NCBI RefSeq assembly: GCF_913055835.1
Contig: NZ_CAJXKQ010000002.1
Location: 163,150-227,149 of the forward strand
DNA: 64,000 nt
Direction of reading: 5' to 3'
Origin: an uncultured Marinobacter sp.
Lineage (GTDB): Bacteria > Pseudomonadota > Gammaproteobacteria > Pseudomonadales > Oleiphilaceae
In this document: positions 42,480 to 53,300 of the stretch, piece by piece
Layout: each line of letters starts with the position of its first letter
How positions within the stretch are numbered: position 1 is the stretch's first letter
The notes under the pieces: model-generated
Seen by the model: only the letters and a program-made list of their open reading frames with translations
Database searches by the model: none
Told to the model about the DNA's origin: nothing
Position numbers and translations under genes: made by a program

Positions 42480-42547
42480 ATCTGGCCGGCCCGGCTGAAT
42501 CCACTACCCTGTTCGAGACCATTTTGAAGAACCAAAGGACACCAACC

Positions 42548-43996
42548 ATGCTCAGGCGTACCAAGATTGTCGCCACCCTCGGCCCCGCCACTGACTCGCC
42601 GGAATCCCTCGCGGCCATTATTGCCGCCGGTGTAGACGTTACCCGACTGAACTTTTCCCACGGCAGCGCCGAGGAGCACATCGGCCGAGCTCGCCGTGTT
42701 CGCGAGGCGGCAGCTTCGCAAGGCCGGTTCGTCGCCCTGCTGGCTGACCTGCAGGGCCCCAAGCTCCGCATCGCCCGCTTTGCGGAGAACAAGGTCACCC
42801 TTCAGGCAGGCCAGACGTTCGTCCTGGACGCTGCCATGGACAAAGAGGCCGGTACCAAGGAAAGAGTCGGGATCGATTACGAGCAGCTCATTGAAGATGT
42901 GGAACCTGGCGACATTCTGGTTCTCGATGACGGTCGCATAGAGATGGAAGTTCAGTCGGTCAGTGAGCACAGCATCACCTCCACTGTTCTGATCGGCGGT
43001 CCGCTCTCCAATAACAAGGGTCTGAACAAGCGTGGCGGCGGCCTGTCCGCCGAGGCACTGACAGAAAAGGACAAGCAGGACATCGTGACAGCCGCCAAAC
43101 TGGGCGCGGATTACGTGGCGGTTTCGTTTGTTCGCACCGCCGAGGATATGCACATAGCCCGCCGCCTGCTGAAAGAGGCAGGCTCTGATGCGGGCCTGGT
43201 CGCGAAAATCGAGCGAGCGGAACTCGCCGACGATGTGGAAGCCCTGGACGCGGTCATCGAAGCGTCCGATGCGGTGATGGTCGCCCGTGGCGATCTGGCC
43301 GTGGAAATCGGTGACGCCCAGCTTGTTGGCGTACAGAAGCACATCATTTCCCGCGCCCGCGTGCTCAACCGTGCGGTGATCACCGCTACCCAGATGATGG
43401 AGTCGATGATCACCAGCCCAATGCCAACCCGAGCCGAAGTCTCAGACGTTGCCAACGCGGTTATGGACTACACCGACGCGGTGATGCTCTCTGCCGAGAC
43501 CGCGGTGGGTGATTACCCCAAAGAAGCCGTGGAAGCTATGGTGCGCATCTGCCTGGGTGCAGAAACGCATCCATCCATGCACCAATCCAAGCACCGGATT
43601 CATGAGAGCATGGAAGCGGTGGACGAGGCCATTGCCCTGTCGGCCATGTACGCGGCCAACCATCTTGAGGGCGTTTCAGCCATTATCTGCATGACCGAAA
43701 CCGGCGCCACGCCAAGACTGATGTCCCGCATCAAGTCGAGCCTGCCGATCTTTGCATTCTCACGCCATCACTCTACCCAGCACCGCGTTGTGTTGTTCCG
43801 GGGCGTCCAGACGGTGCCTTTCGATTCTGCCAAGATTCCGAATGAGCGGACGAATGCGTTAGCGGTGTCTGAGCTGGTGAACCGGGGGGCAGTCAAGGAG
43901 GGTGATCTGGTGGTGATTACCAAGGGTGATTATGTGAATGCCCAGGGTGGGACCAATACCATGAAGATTGTTCGGGTTGGGTCAGATATTCGCTGA
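42548..43996 (+). CDS. pyk: Pyruvate kinase
   Basis: A 482-residue enzyme converting phosphoenolpyruvate and ADP to pyruvate and [24 protein letters not shown], the active-site [22 protein letters not shown] and [20 protein letters not shown] are present. The start at 42548 has AAGGA upstream. It follows gap by 68 nt. No terminator is seen directly after it; a 613-bp repeat-filled gap follows. Confidence 0.95.
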   Translation: MLRRTKIVATLGPATDSPESLAAIIAAGVDVTRLNFSHGSAEEHIGRARRVREAAASQGRFVALLADLQGPKLRIARFAENKVTLQAGQTFVLDAAMDKEAGTKERVGIDYEQLIEDVEPGDILVLDDGRIEMEVQSVSEHSITSTVLIGGPLSNNKGLNKRGGGLSAEALTEKDKQDIVTAAKLGADYVAVSFVRTAEDMHIARRLLKEAGSDAGLVAKIERAELADDVEALDAVIEASDAVMVARGDLAVEIGDAQLVGVQKHIISRARVLNRAVITATQMMESMITSPMPTRAEVSDVANAVMDYTDAVMLSAETAVGDYPKEAVEAMVRICLGAETHPSMHQSKHRIHESMEAVDEAIALSAMYAANHLEGVSAIICMTETGATPRLMSRIKSSLPIFAFSRHHSTQHRVVLFRGVQTVPFDSAKIPNERTNALAVSELVNRGAVKEGDLVVITKGDYVNAQGGTNTMKIVRVGSDIR

Positions 43997-44071
43997 CTGC
44001 AAGCATTCTTTCCAGCCCTCAGTCGATTGGTGCATGGCCGCGTAGCCTGCGGCGATGTGCGAATCGGCAGC

Positions 44072-44165
44072 GGGGTTCCCCTTTCCAAAAACCGCTACGA
44101 GCACATCCATGTGCGCTTGGCTGTGGCCATCCTTGGCCACAGACATTTTTGGAAAGGGGAACCCC
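44072..44165. repeat. Intergenic inverted repeat, cruciform family copy B
   Basis: Outer arms 44072-44091 and 44146-44165 are perfectly complementary (20 bp). Two perfect inner hairpins lie in the loop: GCACAT/ATGTGC (44101-44114) and TGTGGCCA/TGGCCACA (44122-44141). The gap 43997-44609 between pyk and eda holds this and two other repeats and no gene. Confidence 0.9.
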
Positions 44166-44231
44166 ACTCCCTCCCCCGAAGTTTTTTCAGTCTTCGCTGT
44201 GTGACAGCTTTTCTAGCATTGAGAGCGTCAT

Positions 44232-44331
44232 GTAGGTCGGATTAGCCGCAGGCGTAATCCGACAAACAATCTTTAAACCGGGAAACCCACCACGAGTCCG
44301 TCGGATTACGCCTGCGGCTAATCCGACCTAC
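44232..44331. repeat. REP-like 32-bp perfect inverted repeat
   Basis: Arms 44232-44263 and 44300-44331 are perfectly complementary over 32 bp with a 36-nt loop. Each arm is itself a quasi-palindrome of TCGGATTA and TAATCCGA. Sequences of this kind (GTAGGTCGGATTA...) are widespread as REP-type elements in bacterial genomes. Confidence 0.9.
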
Positions 44332-44380
44332 GAGACAACGAAATCACGGTGCCTACCGGCGTTATCGAAAGGGTTGGCAA

Positions 44381-44567
44381 GCCCTTTGGGGCGGGGTTCC
44401 CGGAAATGTCGCTGGCCATGGATGGCCAGCGCCAAGCGCACATGGGTGAGGCGGAGCGTTTATGAAGCGAAGCTTCATGCGACAGACGAACGACAGCAAT
44501 CTGTGATTGCTGGCTGGACCCCAAAGGGGTGCTTGTAGCGTTTCCCGGGAACCCCGCCCCAAAGGGC
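44381..44567. repeat. Intergenic inverted repeat, cruciform family copy C with extra loop DNA
   Basis: Arms 44381-44403 and 44545-44567 are perfectly complementary over 23 bp, extending three more pairs past a one-base bulge. The inner hairpin GCTGGCCA/TGGCCAGC (44411-44430) and GCCAAGCGCACATGG match copy B in reverse orientation. The loop is about 80 nt longer than in copies A and B and contains ATGAAGC/GCTTCAT (44462-44478). Confidence 0.88.
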
Positions 44568-44609
44568 AAAAACTCCCAAGAAGCAGGCTACACGGGCAAT
44601 TAACCACAG

Positions 44610-45257
44610 TCAGAGGTCAGCAAGACTCCCCCGCGCAATCTCCGTAATCTGCGCCCAGTCTTTGGCCGCCACCACATCCGCAGGGGTCAACCAAGTACCA
44701 CCAACAGCCTGGACGTTGCCGAGTGCCAGGTAGTCGGCTGCGGTGTTTCTGCGGATGCCGCCGGTTGGACAGAAGGTGACATCCGGGAAGGGACCATTGA
44801 AGGCTTTCAGGGCCGGGATGCCGCCGGCGACTTCGGCGGGGAAGAATTTGAATTCTCGGTAGCCTAGATTGTAGCCAACCATCATTTCCGAGATGGTGGC
44901 AATACCCGGCAAGAGCGGCGCTTCCGAGGTTACGCCGAACTCCAGGATGGATTCGGTTACGCCCGGGGTGATTACGAACTGGGCGCCAGCCGCTTCAACC
45001 TGGCGATATTGGGCAATGCTGGTGACAGTGCCCGCGCCCACCCAGGCGTCTGGAATGGCTTTGCGGACTTCTTCGATGGCCTTGAGGCCGTGTTCGGTGC
45101 GCAGGGTGATTTCCAGGACGTTGATGCCGCCATCAACGAGCGCCTGACACAGGGGCACGGCGTCCTCAAGCTCCTGAATAGCGATGACAGGCACAAGGGG
45201 TGAGGATTGCAGTACTGCCCTGACGCGCTCGCGATGGTAGTCGGAAAGTTGGTTCAT
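44610..45257 (-). CDS. eda: KDPG aldolase
   Basis: A 215-residue class I aldolase splitting 2-keto-3-deoxy-6-phosphogluconate into pyruvate and glyceraldehyde 3-phosphate. The catalytic glutamate lies in NVLEITLRTEHGL, and the Schiff-base lysine is in FKFFPAEVAGG. FCPTGGIRRNTAADYL binds phosphate. The start at 45257 has GGAG 6 nt upstream. It is third in the zwf-pgl-eda operon, 29 nt after pgl. Confidence 0.95.
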   Translation of the reverse strand: MNQLSDYHRERVRAVLQSSPLVPVIAIQELEDAVPLCQALVDGGINVLEITLRTEHGLKAIEEVRKAIPDAWVGAGTVTSIAQYRQVEAAGAQFVITPGVTESILEFGVTSEAPLLPGIATISEMMVGYNLGYREFKFFPAEVAGGIPALKAFNGPFPDVTFCPTGGIRRNTAADYLALGNVQAVGGTWLTPADVVAAKDWAQITEIARGSLADL

Positions 45258-45286
45258 GGTTTTCTCCATAACAAAGGTCGGGCGTT

Positions 45287-46006
45287 TCAGGGGCTCCAGA
45301 ACAGCTGGAGGCCAGGCTTGAGGAAAGCCCTGATGGGCATTTCGAGAACCTTATCCGGTTCGGACAGGGCTCGCTCCAGTGTCTGCAGCTTGTCCTCGCC
45401 TTTCAGATGCAGTGCCGTGAAACGGGCATCCCTCAGGGGCGGCCAGGTCAGGGTGATGCGTTTTTGCGATTGCGACGGGGGCGTGGTGGCCGCAACGATG
45501 TCCTGACACTCCGGATCCATGGCGCCCCGTAGTTCCGGCGCGTCCGGGAACAGCGATGCCGTATGGCCGTCGTTGCCCATACCTAGAATCAGCACGTCGA
45601 TGGGCAGGGCCAAATCGGCCAGCTCGGCCTTGACCCGTTCCAGGCCTTCGGCAGGTGTGGCACCAGGCTTTTTGAGCGACAGGAATCGGGCCGATGCAGC
45701 CTTGTTCTGCAGCAGATTCTCCCGAACCAGGCGAGTGTTGCTGGCGTCGTCGCTTTCGTCCACCCAACGCTCATCCGCCAGCAGGACGTCTACCCTGCTC
45801 CATTCCAATTCCTTGTCCGAAAGTGCCTTGAAAAATGGCAGTGGCGTGGAGCCGCCGGATACCACCAGGCTCGCCCTGGGCGCTTCTCTCAGACGGGCAG
45901 CCAGAACCTCTGCTACTGCGTCCGCCAGATTCAGGGCGACGCTCTCGGGCGTTTCTCCCGAGCGGTCGCTGACTCCCTCAGGCAAGCGAAGATCAGACAT
46001 CTTCAT
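45287..46006 (-). CDS. pgl: 6-phosphogluconolactonase
   Basis: A 239-residue hydrolase of the DevB type. [32 protein letters not shown] and [14 protein letters not shown] are diagnostic. AAGGAG precedes the ATG at 46006. It overlaps the end of zwf by 14 bp, which implies coupled translation. It opens the lactone made by Zwf. Confidence 0.95.
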   Translation of the reverse strand: MKMSDLRLPEGVSDRSGETPESVALNLADAVAEVLAARLREAPRASLVVSGGSTPLPFFKALSDKELEWSRVDVLLADERWVDESDDASNTRLVRENLLQNKAASARFLSLKKPGATPAEGLERVKAELADLALPIDVLILGMGNDGHTASLFPDAPELRGAMDPECQDIVAATTPPSQSQKRITLTWPPLRDARFTALHLKGEDKLQTLERALSEPDKVLEMPIRAFLKPGLQLFWSP

Positions 46007-47468
46007 ACCAGCTCCTTCCGTCCCGGGTAATCATGGCGATGGAGGCAACCGGGCCCCAGGTTCCAGCGGCGTAACGCTTGGGCGGTTCGCCGCTGTCTTT
46101 CCAGTTCTGGATAACCTGGTCTACCCAGCGCCAGGCGAACTCCACCTCGTCACGGCGGACAAACAAGTACTGGTTGCCTTTCATCACCTCCCACAACAGA
46201 CGCTCATAGGCGTCGGGTATCCGGTCGGTGGCAAAGGTCTCGGAGAATGTCAGTTCCAGCGGGCCCTGGCGCAGGCGCATGCCCTTGTCGAGACCCTGGT
46301 CCTTGGTGAGGATCTTCAGAGCCATGCCCTCATCCGGCTGCAGGCGAATGATCAGCTTGTTATTGGCCAGGTGCTTCTGGTCCGGATCAAAGATGTAGTG
46401 CGGCGCCGGCTTGAAGTGGATGATAATCTGCGACAGCTTTTCGGGCAGGCGTTTGCCGGTGCGGATGTAAAAAGGAACACCGGACCAGCGCCAGTTGTCG
46501 ATTTCGGCTTTCAGTGCAACAAAGGTTTCGGTGGCACTGCCCTTGTTCGCACCCTCCTCTTCAAGATAGCCGGGTACCGGTTTGCCGTTGCTGGTGCCAG
46601 CGGTGTACTGCCCGCGAACAACATAGCTGTCCATCATGTCTGGCGTTATCTGCTTCAACGCCTTGAGCACTTTTACCTTTTCATCACGGATGCTGTCGGC
46701 AGACAGGTCGGAAGGCGGGTCCATGGCAATCAGGCACAGCAGCTGCAACAGATGGTTCTGGATCATGTCGCGAATCTGGCCAGCCTTGTCGAAATAGCCC
46801 CACCGGCCCTCAATGCCCACGCTCTCAGCGACGGTGATTTCCACGTGGGATATGTGATTCTGGTCCCATTGGGAGGCAAACAGGTTGTTGGCAAACCGCA
46901 GGGCGATCAGGTTCTGGACGGTTTCCTTGCCCAGGTAATGGTCAATCCGGAAAAGCTGGTTCTCGTTATAGACCTCGCCCAACTCATCGTTGATCACCTT
47001 CGACGACTCCAGGTCGTGGCCGATCGGTTTCTCTACCACTACACGTGTCTTTTCGGTACAGCAACTGGCGGAGCGGAGATTTCGGGCGATCACACCATAC
47101 ATGGACGGTGGGGTTGCCATATAAACAATGAGCTCATTGTTGGCGTCATCACGCCACTCGTTGAGCACACCAAAGGCGTCCGGTTCGTTGAAATCCAGAA
47201 TCTGGTAATCAACCCGCTTGAGAAAGGATTTGGCCAGTTCGGCATCGAACTCTTCCGGCTTTACGTGCTGCTTCAGTTTGTCGAACAGCTGCTGGCGCAC
47301 GGTCTCGGTATCGGCCTCGGTGCGGGCAATGGCCAGCACCCGGCTGCCATCGGCCAAAAGATTGGCTCGCTCCAACTGATACAGGGCCGGAAACAGTTTA
47401 CGCTGGGCAAGGTCCCCCAACGCTCCAAATAGCATCAGGTCACAACGGGTATTGATCTTGTTGACCAT
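45993..47468 (-). CDS. zwf: Glucose-6-phosphate 1-dehydrogenase
   Basis: A 491-residue enzyme oxidising glucose 6-phosphate and entering the Entner-Doudoroff route. N-terminal [19 protein letters not shown] binds [17 protein letters not shown] is the active-site motif with its catalytic histidine and lysine. GAAGGA lies before the ATG. First gene of zwf-pgl-eda, divergent from hexR with two HexR-like sites between them. Confidence 0.96.
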   Translation of the reverse strand: MVNKINTRCDLMLFGALGDLAQRKLFPALYQLERANLLADGSRVLAIARTEADTETVRQQLFDKLKQHVKPEEFDAELAKSFLKRVDYQILDFNEPDAFGVLNEWRDDANNELIVYMATPPSMYGVIARNLRSASCCTEKTRVVVEKPIGHDLESSKVINDELGEVYNENQLFRIDHYLGKETVQNLIALRFANNLFASQWDQNHISHVEITVAESVGIEGRWGYFDKAGQIRDMIQNHLLQLLCLIAMDPPSDLSADSIRDEKVKVLKALKQITPDMMDSYVVRGQYTAGTSNGKPVPGYLEEEGANKGSATETFVALKAEIDNWRWSGVPFYIRTGKRLPEKLSQIIIHFKPAPHYIFDPDQKHLANNKLIIRLQPDEGMALKILTKDQGLDKGMRLRQGPLELTFSETFATDRIPDAYERLLWEVMKGNQYLFVRRDEVEFAWRWVDQVIQNWKDSGEPPKRYAAGTWGPVASIAMITRDGRSWYEDV

Positions 47469-47523
47469 TGGTTCCTTCTCTCTGGTGGGCAGTCCGTCGC
47501 ATAAACTCGACGACAGGACTCAA

Positions 47524-47540
47524 TGTAGTAATTTTAAACA
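47524..47540. promoter_or_regulatory. HexR-like site upstream of zwf
   Basis: TGTAGTAATTTTAAACA has an intact left half of the HexR motif and a weaker right half. It is 56-72 bp before the zwf start. Confidence 0.45.
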
Positions 47541-47587
47541 AATAATGACATCCAAAAATCAAATTTCCAAGAAAAAACTGCGTTTCG

Positions 47588-47603
47588 TGATATTTTTACT
47601 ACC
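47588..47603. promoter_or_regulatory. HexR-like site upstream of hexR
   Basis: TGATATTTTTACTACC agrees at 13 of 16 positions with the palindromic HexR form. It lies 77-92 bp before the hexR start and suggests autoregulation. Confidence 0.45.
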
Positions 47604-47679
47604 CCAAAACCTGTAAAAAAGCGGTATAATCACCGCGTTTTCAAGACACCGACCGCCCATGATTCAGGGAGTACCATTG

Positions 47680-48552
47680 ATGGCCGCGAACCAGGCGCAC
47701 CGTGACGACAATCTGCTTGAGGATATCCAGTCCAGGCTGGAGTCCCTCAACAAATCCGAGCGCAAAGTGGCCGAGGCCATTCTTCGCGACCCAAGTGCGG
47801 CCACCCGTTACAGCATAGCTGCCCTGGCCAGAGCCGCTGATGTCAGTGAGCCAACGGTAAACCGTTTCTGCCGGGGCTTCTCGGCCACGGGCTTTCCGGA
47901 TTTCAAGATCCGCCTCGCCCAGAGCATTGCTACTGGTACCCCTTACATTGGCCAGAATGTGGAGCCGGACGACACCGTTGCCGAATTCGCCGACAAGATC
48001 ATGCTCAGCACCATTGCCAGCCTGGACAAGGCCCGGCAGGCGCTCGACCCAAAAGCCCTGGCCACCGCAATCGATTACCTGATCCAGGCCAAGCAGATCA
48101 ACTTCTTTGGCATGGGCGGTTCTGCTGCCGTGGCCATGGACGCCCAGCACAAGTTTTTCCGCTTTAATATCCCGGTCATGTCCTACGACGACGCCCTGAT
48201 GCAGCGCATGGTTGCAGCCGGCGCCAACGTGGGTGATGTCATCGTACTCATCTCCTACACAGGCCGCACCCGGGAAACCGTGGACATCGCCCAACTGGCA
48301 CGGGCAAACGGTGCTACCGTCATTGGCATCACCAACCCGGACTCTCCCCTGGCAGAAAGCTGCACGGTGGTACTGGGCGTGACCGCTCCGGAGGACACCG
48401 AGGTTTATATGCCAATGTCGTCACGCATCATTCACCTGAGCGTTATCGATATCCTGGCAACCGGCGTAACCCTCAAACGCGGCGCGGACTTCCTCGGGCA
48501 CCTCAAGAAGATCAAGGAAAGCCTCAAGCCGACACGCTTTCCAACGAACTGA
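47680..48552 (+). CDS. hexR: HexR, RpiR-family repressor of glucose metabolism
   Basis: A 290-residue regulator: N-terminal RpiR helix-turn-helix ([20 protein letters not shown], about residues 45-64) and a C-terminal SIS sugar-phosphate domain ([37 protein letters not shown]). The start at 47680 is preferred to ATG at 47659 because GGGAG lies 8 nt upstream. HexR proteins bind KDPG and repress zwf, edd, eda and gap genes; placement next to zwf fits this exactly. Confidence 0.94.
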   Translation: MAANQAHRDDNLLEDIQSRLESLNKSERKVAEAILRDPSAATRYSIAALARAADVSEPTVNRFCRGFSATGFPDFKIRLAQSIATGTPYIGQNVEPDDTVAEFADKIMLSTIASLDKARQALDPKALATAIDYLIQAKQINFFGMGGSAAVAMDAQHKFFRFNIPVMSYDDALMQRMVAAGANVGDVIVLISYTGRTRETVDIAQLARANGATVIGITNPDSPLAESCTVVLGVTAPEDTEVYMPMSSRIIHLSVIDILATGVTLKRGADFLGHLKKIKESLKPTRFPTN

Positions 48553-48601
48553 AAACGGCCACAAAAAAGATACCAAAGCGAATAATAGAGGGGCTCATCC
48601 T

Positions 48602-48619
48602 CCTACGCCCCTCCTCCCC
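48602..48619 (-). promoter_or_regulatory. MalT-like boxes upstream of the maltoporin gene
   Basis: Minus strand: GGGGAGGAGG at 48610-48619 is an exact MalT-box match and GGGGCGTAGG at 48602-48611 is a variant, in the same tandem layout as 3475-3494. A plus-strand GGGGCGGATG is at 48646-48655. The 275-bp gap 48553-48827 holds no gene. Confidence 0.55.
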
Positions 48620-48827
48620 CTGAAAACTCACCCCCCAAATTCTTCGGGGCGGATGATGTACTAACCCCTACGTTACAACACTATGAAATCCGGTTTCCCA
48701 ATGTCTGATTGGCAGAAGCTGCAATCGCGGGAACCGGAAGCCTGATCCGGCCATTGCCGATCCAATTTCGGCATCCGGAGATTCCGCTTCCCTGACATTT
48801 AAAAAAGATAAAAAGCACAGGACACAG

Positions 48828-50156
48828 ATGATGCAAAACAAAAAGCGCTTTTCTGTAAACAAGCTTCCCCTGGCTGCTGCAATCACTGCCGCAGTCCTGG
48901 CAACGCCAGCCGTTGCCGTTGACTTCCACGGCTATGCCCGGGCAGGCGTGTCCACGAACATTGGCAGCGGTGGCGAGCAAACCTGTTTCGGCAGCGGCTC
49001 CACCGGCCACTACGTTGGTCGTCTGGCCGATGAGTGCGACACCTATTCTGAGCTGGCACTGGGTGATGAACTGTTCAGCCAGGACGGAAAAACCTTCCGT
49101 TTCGATTCCATGCTGGCCTACAGCGCCAACCGCCAGGGTAACGATTACCAGGCCCTGAACGGCTTCAACAACATCAACAACGTGGATTTTGGCAACCAGG
49201 AAACCACGTCGAACAGCTCCGACCCCTACGGCGGTGGTGATATTGCGCTTCGTCAGCTTTATGTTTCCGCTAACAACGTGATCGAATCACTGCCCGGCGC
49301 CACCCTTTGGGCCGGTAAGCGCTTCTACAAGCGGAAGGATATTCACCAGCTGGATCTGTTCTATGTCAGTAACGCCGGCTACGGTGCTGGTGTCGAGAAC
49401 ATCACCGCGGGCCCCGGCCAACTCTCACTGGCCTACACCAACTCCGATACCAGCGACGGTGACAACTTTGTTCAGAACAACAAGGTCGACGTGCGCTATT
49501 CCTTCCCTCTGGCAGGCGGCAACAACCTGGAGCTGATCGGCATCTACGCCATGGCCGACCTCACAGACGCCCAGGAAGACGCCGGCATTAATGATGAGAA
49601 CGGCTATTTCTTCACCGCCGAGTTCTCTTCCGGCGTGATGGGCGGTTTCAACAAGTTCGCGGTTCAGTACGGTGCCGATTCCATGGGCTTTGCGCTGGCC
49701 GAGAATGCCAGTGGTGGCCGGGTGGACAACGGCAACGTGGCCGGCTACTTCGAATCCAGCTGGCGCGTACTCAACCACGGCGTGATCAAGCTTGGCAAAG
49801 ACTGGGACCTGGGCCACTCCGTGGTCTACGAGCAGGCGGAGTCTCATGACCCGTCCGCCAAAGACGGCGAACGGCTAAGCATCGTTGCCCGCCCGATCTA
49901 CAACTGGTCGCCGGTAATGAGCACCGCAATCGAAGTGGGCTACAGCGATACCGATCGCCCCTGGTTCACCGAATCCCAGGATCTCGGTAAATTCGCAATC
50001 GCCCAGCAGTGGCAAGCTGGCCCCGGATACTGGGCGCGCCCGGTCATCCGTGCCTACGCCGCAACCTTCTTTGGTGACGAAGCCGAAGGAGCTCGCGGTG
50101 GCGAAGGTGTCGATGGAGATATCCAGATCGGCGCCCAGATCGAAGCCTGGTGGTAA
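48828..50156 (+). CDS. lamB: Maltoporin (LamB family)
   Basis: A 442-residue outer-membrane channel for maltodextrins. A signal peptide ends at about residue 30 (TPAVA) and the mature protein starts VDFHGYARAGVS, the LamB hallmark. Aromatic-rich strands follow, and the protein ends with IGAQIEAWW. AGGA precedes two consecutive ATG codons; the first is used here. It sits between MalT-like boxes and a terminator as its own transcription unit, next to the pullulanase gene. Confidence 0.9.
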   Translation: MMQNKKRFSVNKLPLAAAITAAVLATPAVAVDFHGYARAGVSTNIGSGGEQTCFGSGSTGHYVGRLADECDTYSELALGDELFSQDGKTFRFDSMLAYSANRQGNDYQALNGFNNINNVDFGNQETTSNSSDPYGGGDIALRQLYVSANNVIESLPGATLWAGKRFYKRKDIHQLDLFYVSNAGYGAGVENITAGPGQLSLAYTNSDTSDGDNFVQNNKVDVRYSFPLAGGNNLELIGIYAMADLTDAQEDAGINDENGYFFTAEFSSGVMGGFNKFAVQYGADSMGFALAENASGGRVDNGNVAGYFESSWRVLNHGVIKLGKDWDLGHSVVYEQAESHDPSAKDGERLSIVARPIYNWSPVMSTAIEVGYSDTDRPWFTESQDLGKFAIAQQWQAGPGYWARPVIRAYAATFFGDEAEGARGGEGVDGDIQIGAQIEAWW

Positions 50157-50191
50157 GGCTCTAAAACCCACACTCTCGTTGGACCTCCTCT

Positions 50192-50219
50192 GGGCCGGCT
50201 TTTGCCGGCCCCTTTTTTT
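50192..50219 (+). terminator. Rho-independent terminator after lamB
   Basis: GGGCCGGC (50192-50199) pairs with GCCGGCCC (50204-50211) over a 4-nt loop, followed by C and seven T residues. Confidence 0.92.
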
Positions 50220-50235
50220 GCCTGCTGAACCCTTT

Positions 50236-50267
50236 CTACTACCCCGGCACCATTCCATCTACGCCCC
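50236..50267 (-). promoter_or_regulatory. MalT-like boxes upstream of the pullulanase gene
   Basis: Minus strand: GGGGTAGTAG at 50236-50245 and GGGGCGTAGA at 50258-50267, 22 bp apart centre to centre. They follow the lamB terminator and lie 107-138 bp before the pullulanase start. Confidence 0.5.
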
Positions 50268-50373
50268 GAAAAATTGCCCGACGAAGGATGTCCTTCCGGC
50301 TTTATCACGCAACTATGAACCTGACCCAAAAGGGTTCAAAGCCAAACAAAAACAATGGAAAAGGGGATTTCCC

Positions 50374-53300
50374 ATGCCTGAGCAAAAACTGGTTGCGGGC
50401 AGCCTTGCACTGGCGTTTTCGCTGGCGCTGGCCGGCTGCAATTCCGGAAGCGACAACCCTGCGCCGGACGACGGCACCGGTGGTGGCGGCCAGACCGATG
50501 CACTCCTCGAGCCGGGCGAAAACGAAGCGCTGCTCTATTACAAACGACCTGACGAAAACTACAGCGGCTGGGGCCTGCACCTCTGGAACAACCCGGCGGA
50601 CGGCTGTGACGGCCTTGCCGAAGGAGTTCCAACCGAATGGAGCAGCCCCCGGTTGCCCGATGGTGTCAGCGACACCTACGGTGCCTGGTACCTGATCCCG
50701 ATGCGTGAAGCCGGAGAGTGCATGAACTTCATCGTGCACAAAGGTGATGAAAAAGACCTGGGCGGCCTCGACCACCGCTGGCACTTCGGCTCCCTGGGCG
50801 ATCGCATCTTTACCCTGAGCGGCAGCCAGGAATTGTCCCAAACCCCGATCGAGGCAGAGGCCGTTACCATCGCCGGAGCCAAGGCTCACTGGCTCGATGA
50901 AACCACGGTAGTGATCAAGGACGCAGGCAGCCTTGCCCGGGTTGAGCTGCGGCATGACCAGAATGCGCAAATCACCGTTACCGAAAACGAAACGCTTGAC
51001 GGCGGACAGCCCCTGGCACTCTCTCCAACCTCTCTTGCCCCTGCCCTTGCGGAGAAATTTCCGCACCTGAGTGACTGGCCAGCCTTTGAGGTTCAGGCAG
51101 GCAACTCTGACATCCAAACCGCCCTGAAAGGCCAACTGGTCGCCGCCGGCTTTAACAGCAGCGACGATCTGGTTATGGCCACCGGCGTCCAGATCCCGGG
51201 GGTGCTGGACGATCTGTTTGCCTATAACGGAGAGCTGGGTGCCGTGATAAACGGCGCTGACGTGGACTTCGCCGTTTGGGCGCCCACCGCACAGTCATTG
51301 CGTCTGCACGTTTTCGACGATTCAGGCACGCTGCTTCCGGGCTATCCCGTCAGCATGACTGAGGCCGATGGCGTCTGGACCCACAAGGGCAGTTTTGCGG
51401 AACTGGATCAGCAGTTCTACCAGTACGAGGTGACTGTCTACCACCCCAGGACGGGCGCCATCGAGACCACGATGGTTTCAGATCCCTACGCGCTCAGCCT
51501 CTCAACCAACGGTCAGTACGCCCAGGTTGTGGATCTGGAGAGCAACCACAAACCGGCTGGCTGGGATTCGCTGTCAACGCCGGCCATGCTGGCTCCGGAG
51601 GACGTGGTTGTCTATGAAACCCACATTCGTGATTTCAGTGCCACCGATGAAACACTCGATCCGGCACTCAGAGGCAAGTATCGGGCATTCACCGCGCCCG
51701 CAGACGGCAGCGTCGATAGTGTCGCGCACCTGAAATCCCTGGCCGATGCCGGTGTCACCCACCTGCATCTGCTCCCCGCTTTCGACATTGCCACCGTCAA
51801 CGAGGACCCCACCGGGGTTGTCGACATCAACGATGACTTCAGCCGTCTTTGCGATCTGTCCGAGGAGGCTGCCAGTGCCTATCAGGCATACTGCGCCAGT
51901 GGCAAAACGATTCGTCAGGTGCTGGGTGAATTCGATCCGCTGACTGGCGACGCCCAGGCCCTCTACAACACCTTCCGTGACCTGGACAGCTTCAACTGGG
52001 GTTACGACCCGGTACACTTCACCGTTCCGGAGGGCAGCTATGCCTCCGACGCAGACGGCACCCAGCGCATCGTGGAGTTCCGGGAAATGGTACAGGCGGC
52101 CACTGGGCTTGGTCTGAACGTCGTTATGGATGTGGTCTACAACCACACCAACTCATCCGGGCTTGCCGAAAATTCTGTCCTGGACAAGCTGGTTCCCGGT
52201 TATTACCACCGCCAGAATCCGGAAACCGGAGCGGTTGAACAGTCCACCTGCTGCGAGAATACCGCCAGCGAGCACGCCATGATGGAAAAGCTCATGGTGG
52301 ACTCACTGGTAACCTGGGCGGACCAGTACAAGATCTCCGGTTTCCGCTTTGATCTCATGGGCCACCATATGCTCAGCAATATGGAAAAAGCCCTCGCAGC
52401 GGTAAAGGCGGTTGATCCTGACACCTACTTCTACGGGGAAGCCTGGAACTTCGGCGAAGTGGCCAACAATGCCCGGGGCAAAAACGCCATCCAGTCGAAT
52501 ATGGCAGGCACCGGCATCGGCTCCTTCAATGACCGGCTCCGGGATGCCGTCCGTGGCGGTGGCCCGTTTGACGGCGGCGATGCCATCCGCGCCAACCAGG
52601 GCTTTGGCAATGGGCTCTTCACCTTACCGAATGATCGCAACAGTGGCAGCGAAGATGAGAAAAACCGCCTGCTGCAGGTCAGCGACTGGGTGCGCATCGG
52701 TATTGCCGGCAGTCTGAAAGATTTCAGCTTTGAGACTGCCAGCGGAGATATCCTGAGCGGCGCCCAGATCGACTACAACGGGCAGAATGCCGGCTACACC
52801 GACGATCCCCAGGAAATCATCAACTACGTCTCGAAGCACGACAACCAGACCCTGTGGGACAACAACCAGTACAAGGCGGATTACGCCGCGACCACCATGG
52901 AGCGGGCACAGATGCAGGTGGTCAGCCTGGCCGTACCCACCCTCAGCCAGGGCATCCCATTCCTGCATATGGGTTCGGAGTTGCTGCGCTCAAAATCCAT
53001 GGAACGGGATAGCTACGACTCCGGCGACTGGTACAACGAAGTGGATTTCAGTTACCAGAGCTCTGCCTGGAACCGGGGACTGCCTCGCCAGGACAAGGAC
53101 GGATCGAACTGGGATCTGATCACCGAAGTGATTCAGTCTGCAGGGGCGGGTGCGACGCCTACGCCTGAAGCGATTGCCTACACCAACGAACAGGTACGCG
53201 AACTTCTGACCGTGCGCAGGGACAGCCCGCTGTTCCGACTGCAAACGGCCGAGGCTATCCAGAACCGACTGCGCTTCCTGAATACCGGCACCGGGCAGAT

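Noticed and set aside
33582..44567. CRISPR array
   Set aside because: The repeats found are inverted and cruciform, with no regularly spaced direct repeats and no cas genes.
43997..44609. Small gene or ncRNA in the pyk-eda gap
   Set aside because: The gap is filled by inverted repeats; no frame has a start, ribosome site and plausible composition, and no promoter pointing to an independent RNA is evident.
45519..47432. 637-codon open frame on the plus strand
   Set aside because: Antisense to pgl and zwf, which are clearly real; no family features in the translation.
50050..50373. N-terminal extension of the pullulanase frame
   Set aside because: It would overlap the end of lamB and read through a strong terminator; the ATG at 50374 gives a proper lipoprotein signal and has AAGGGG upstream.
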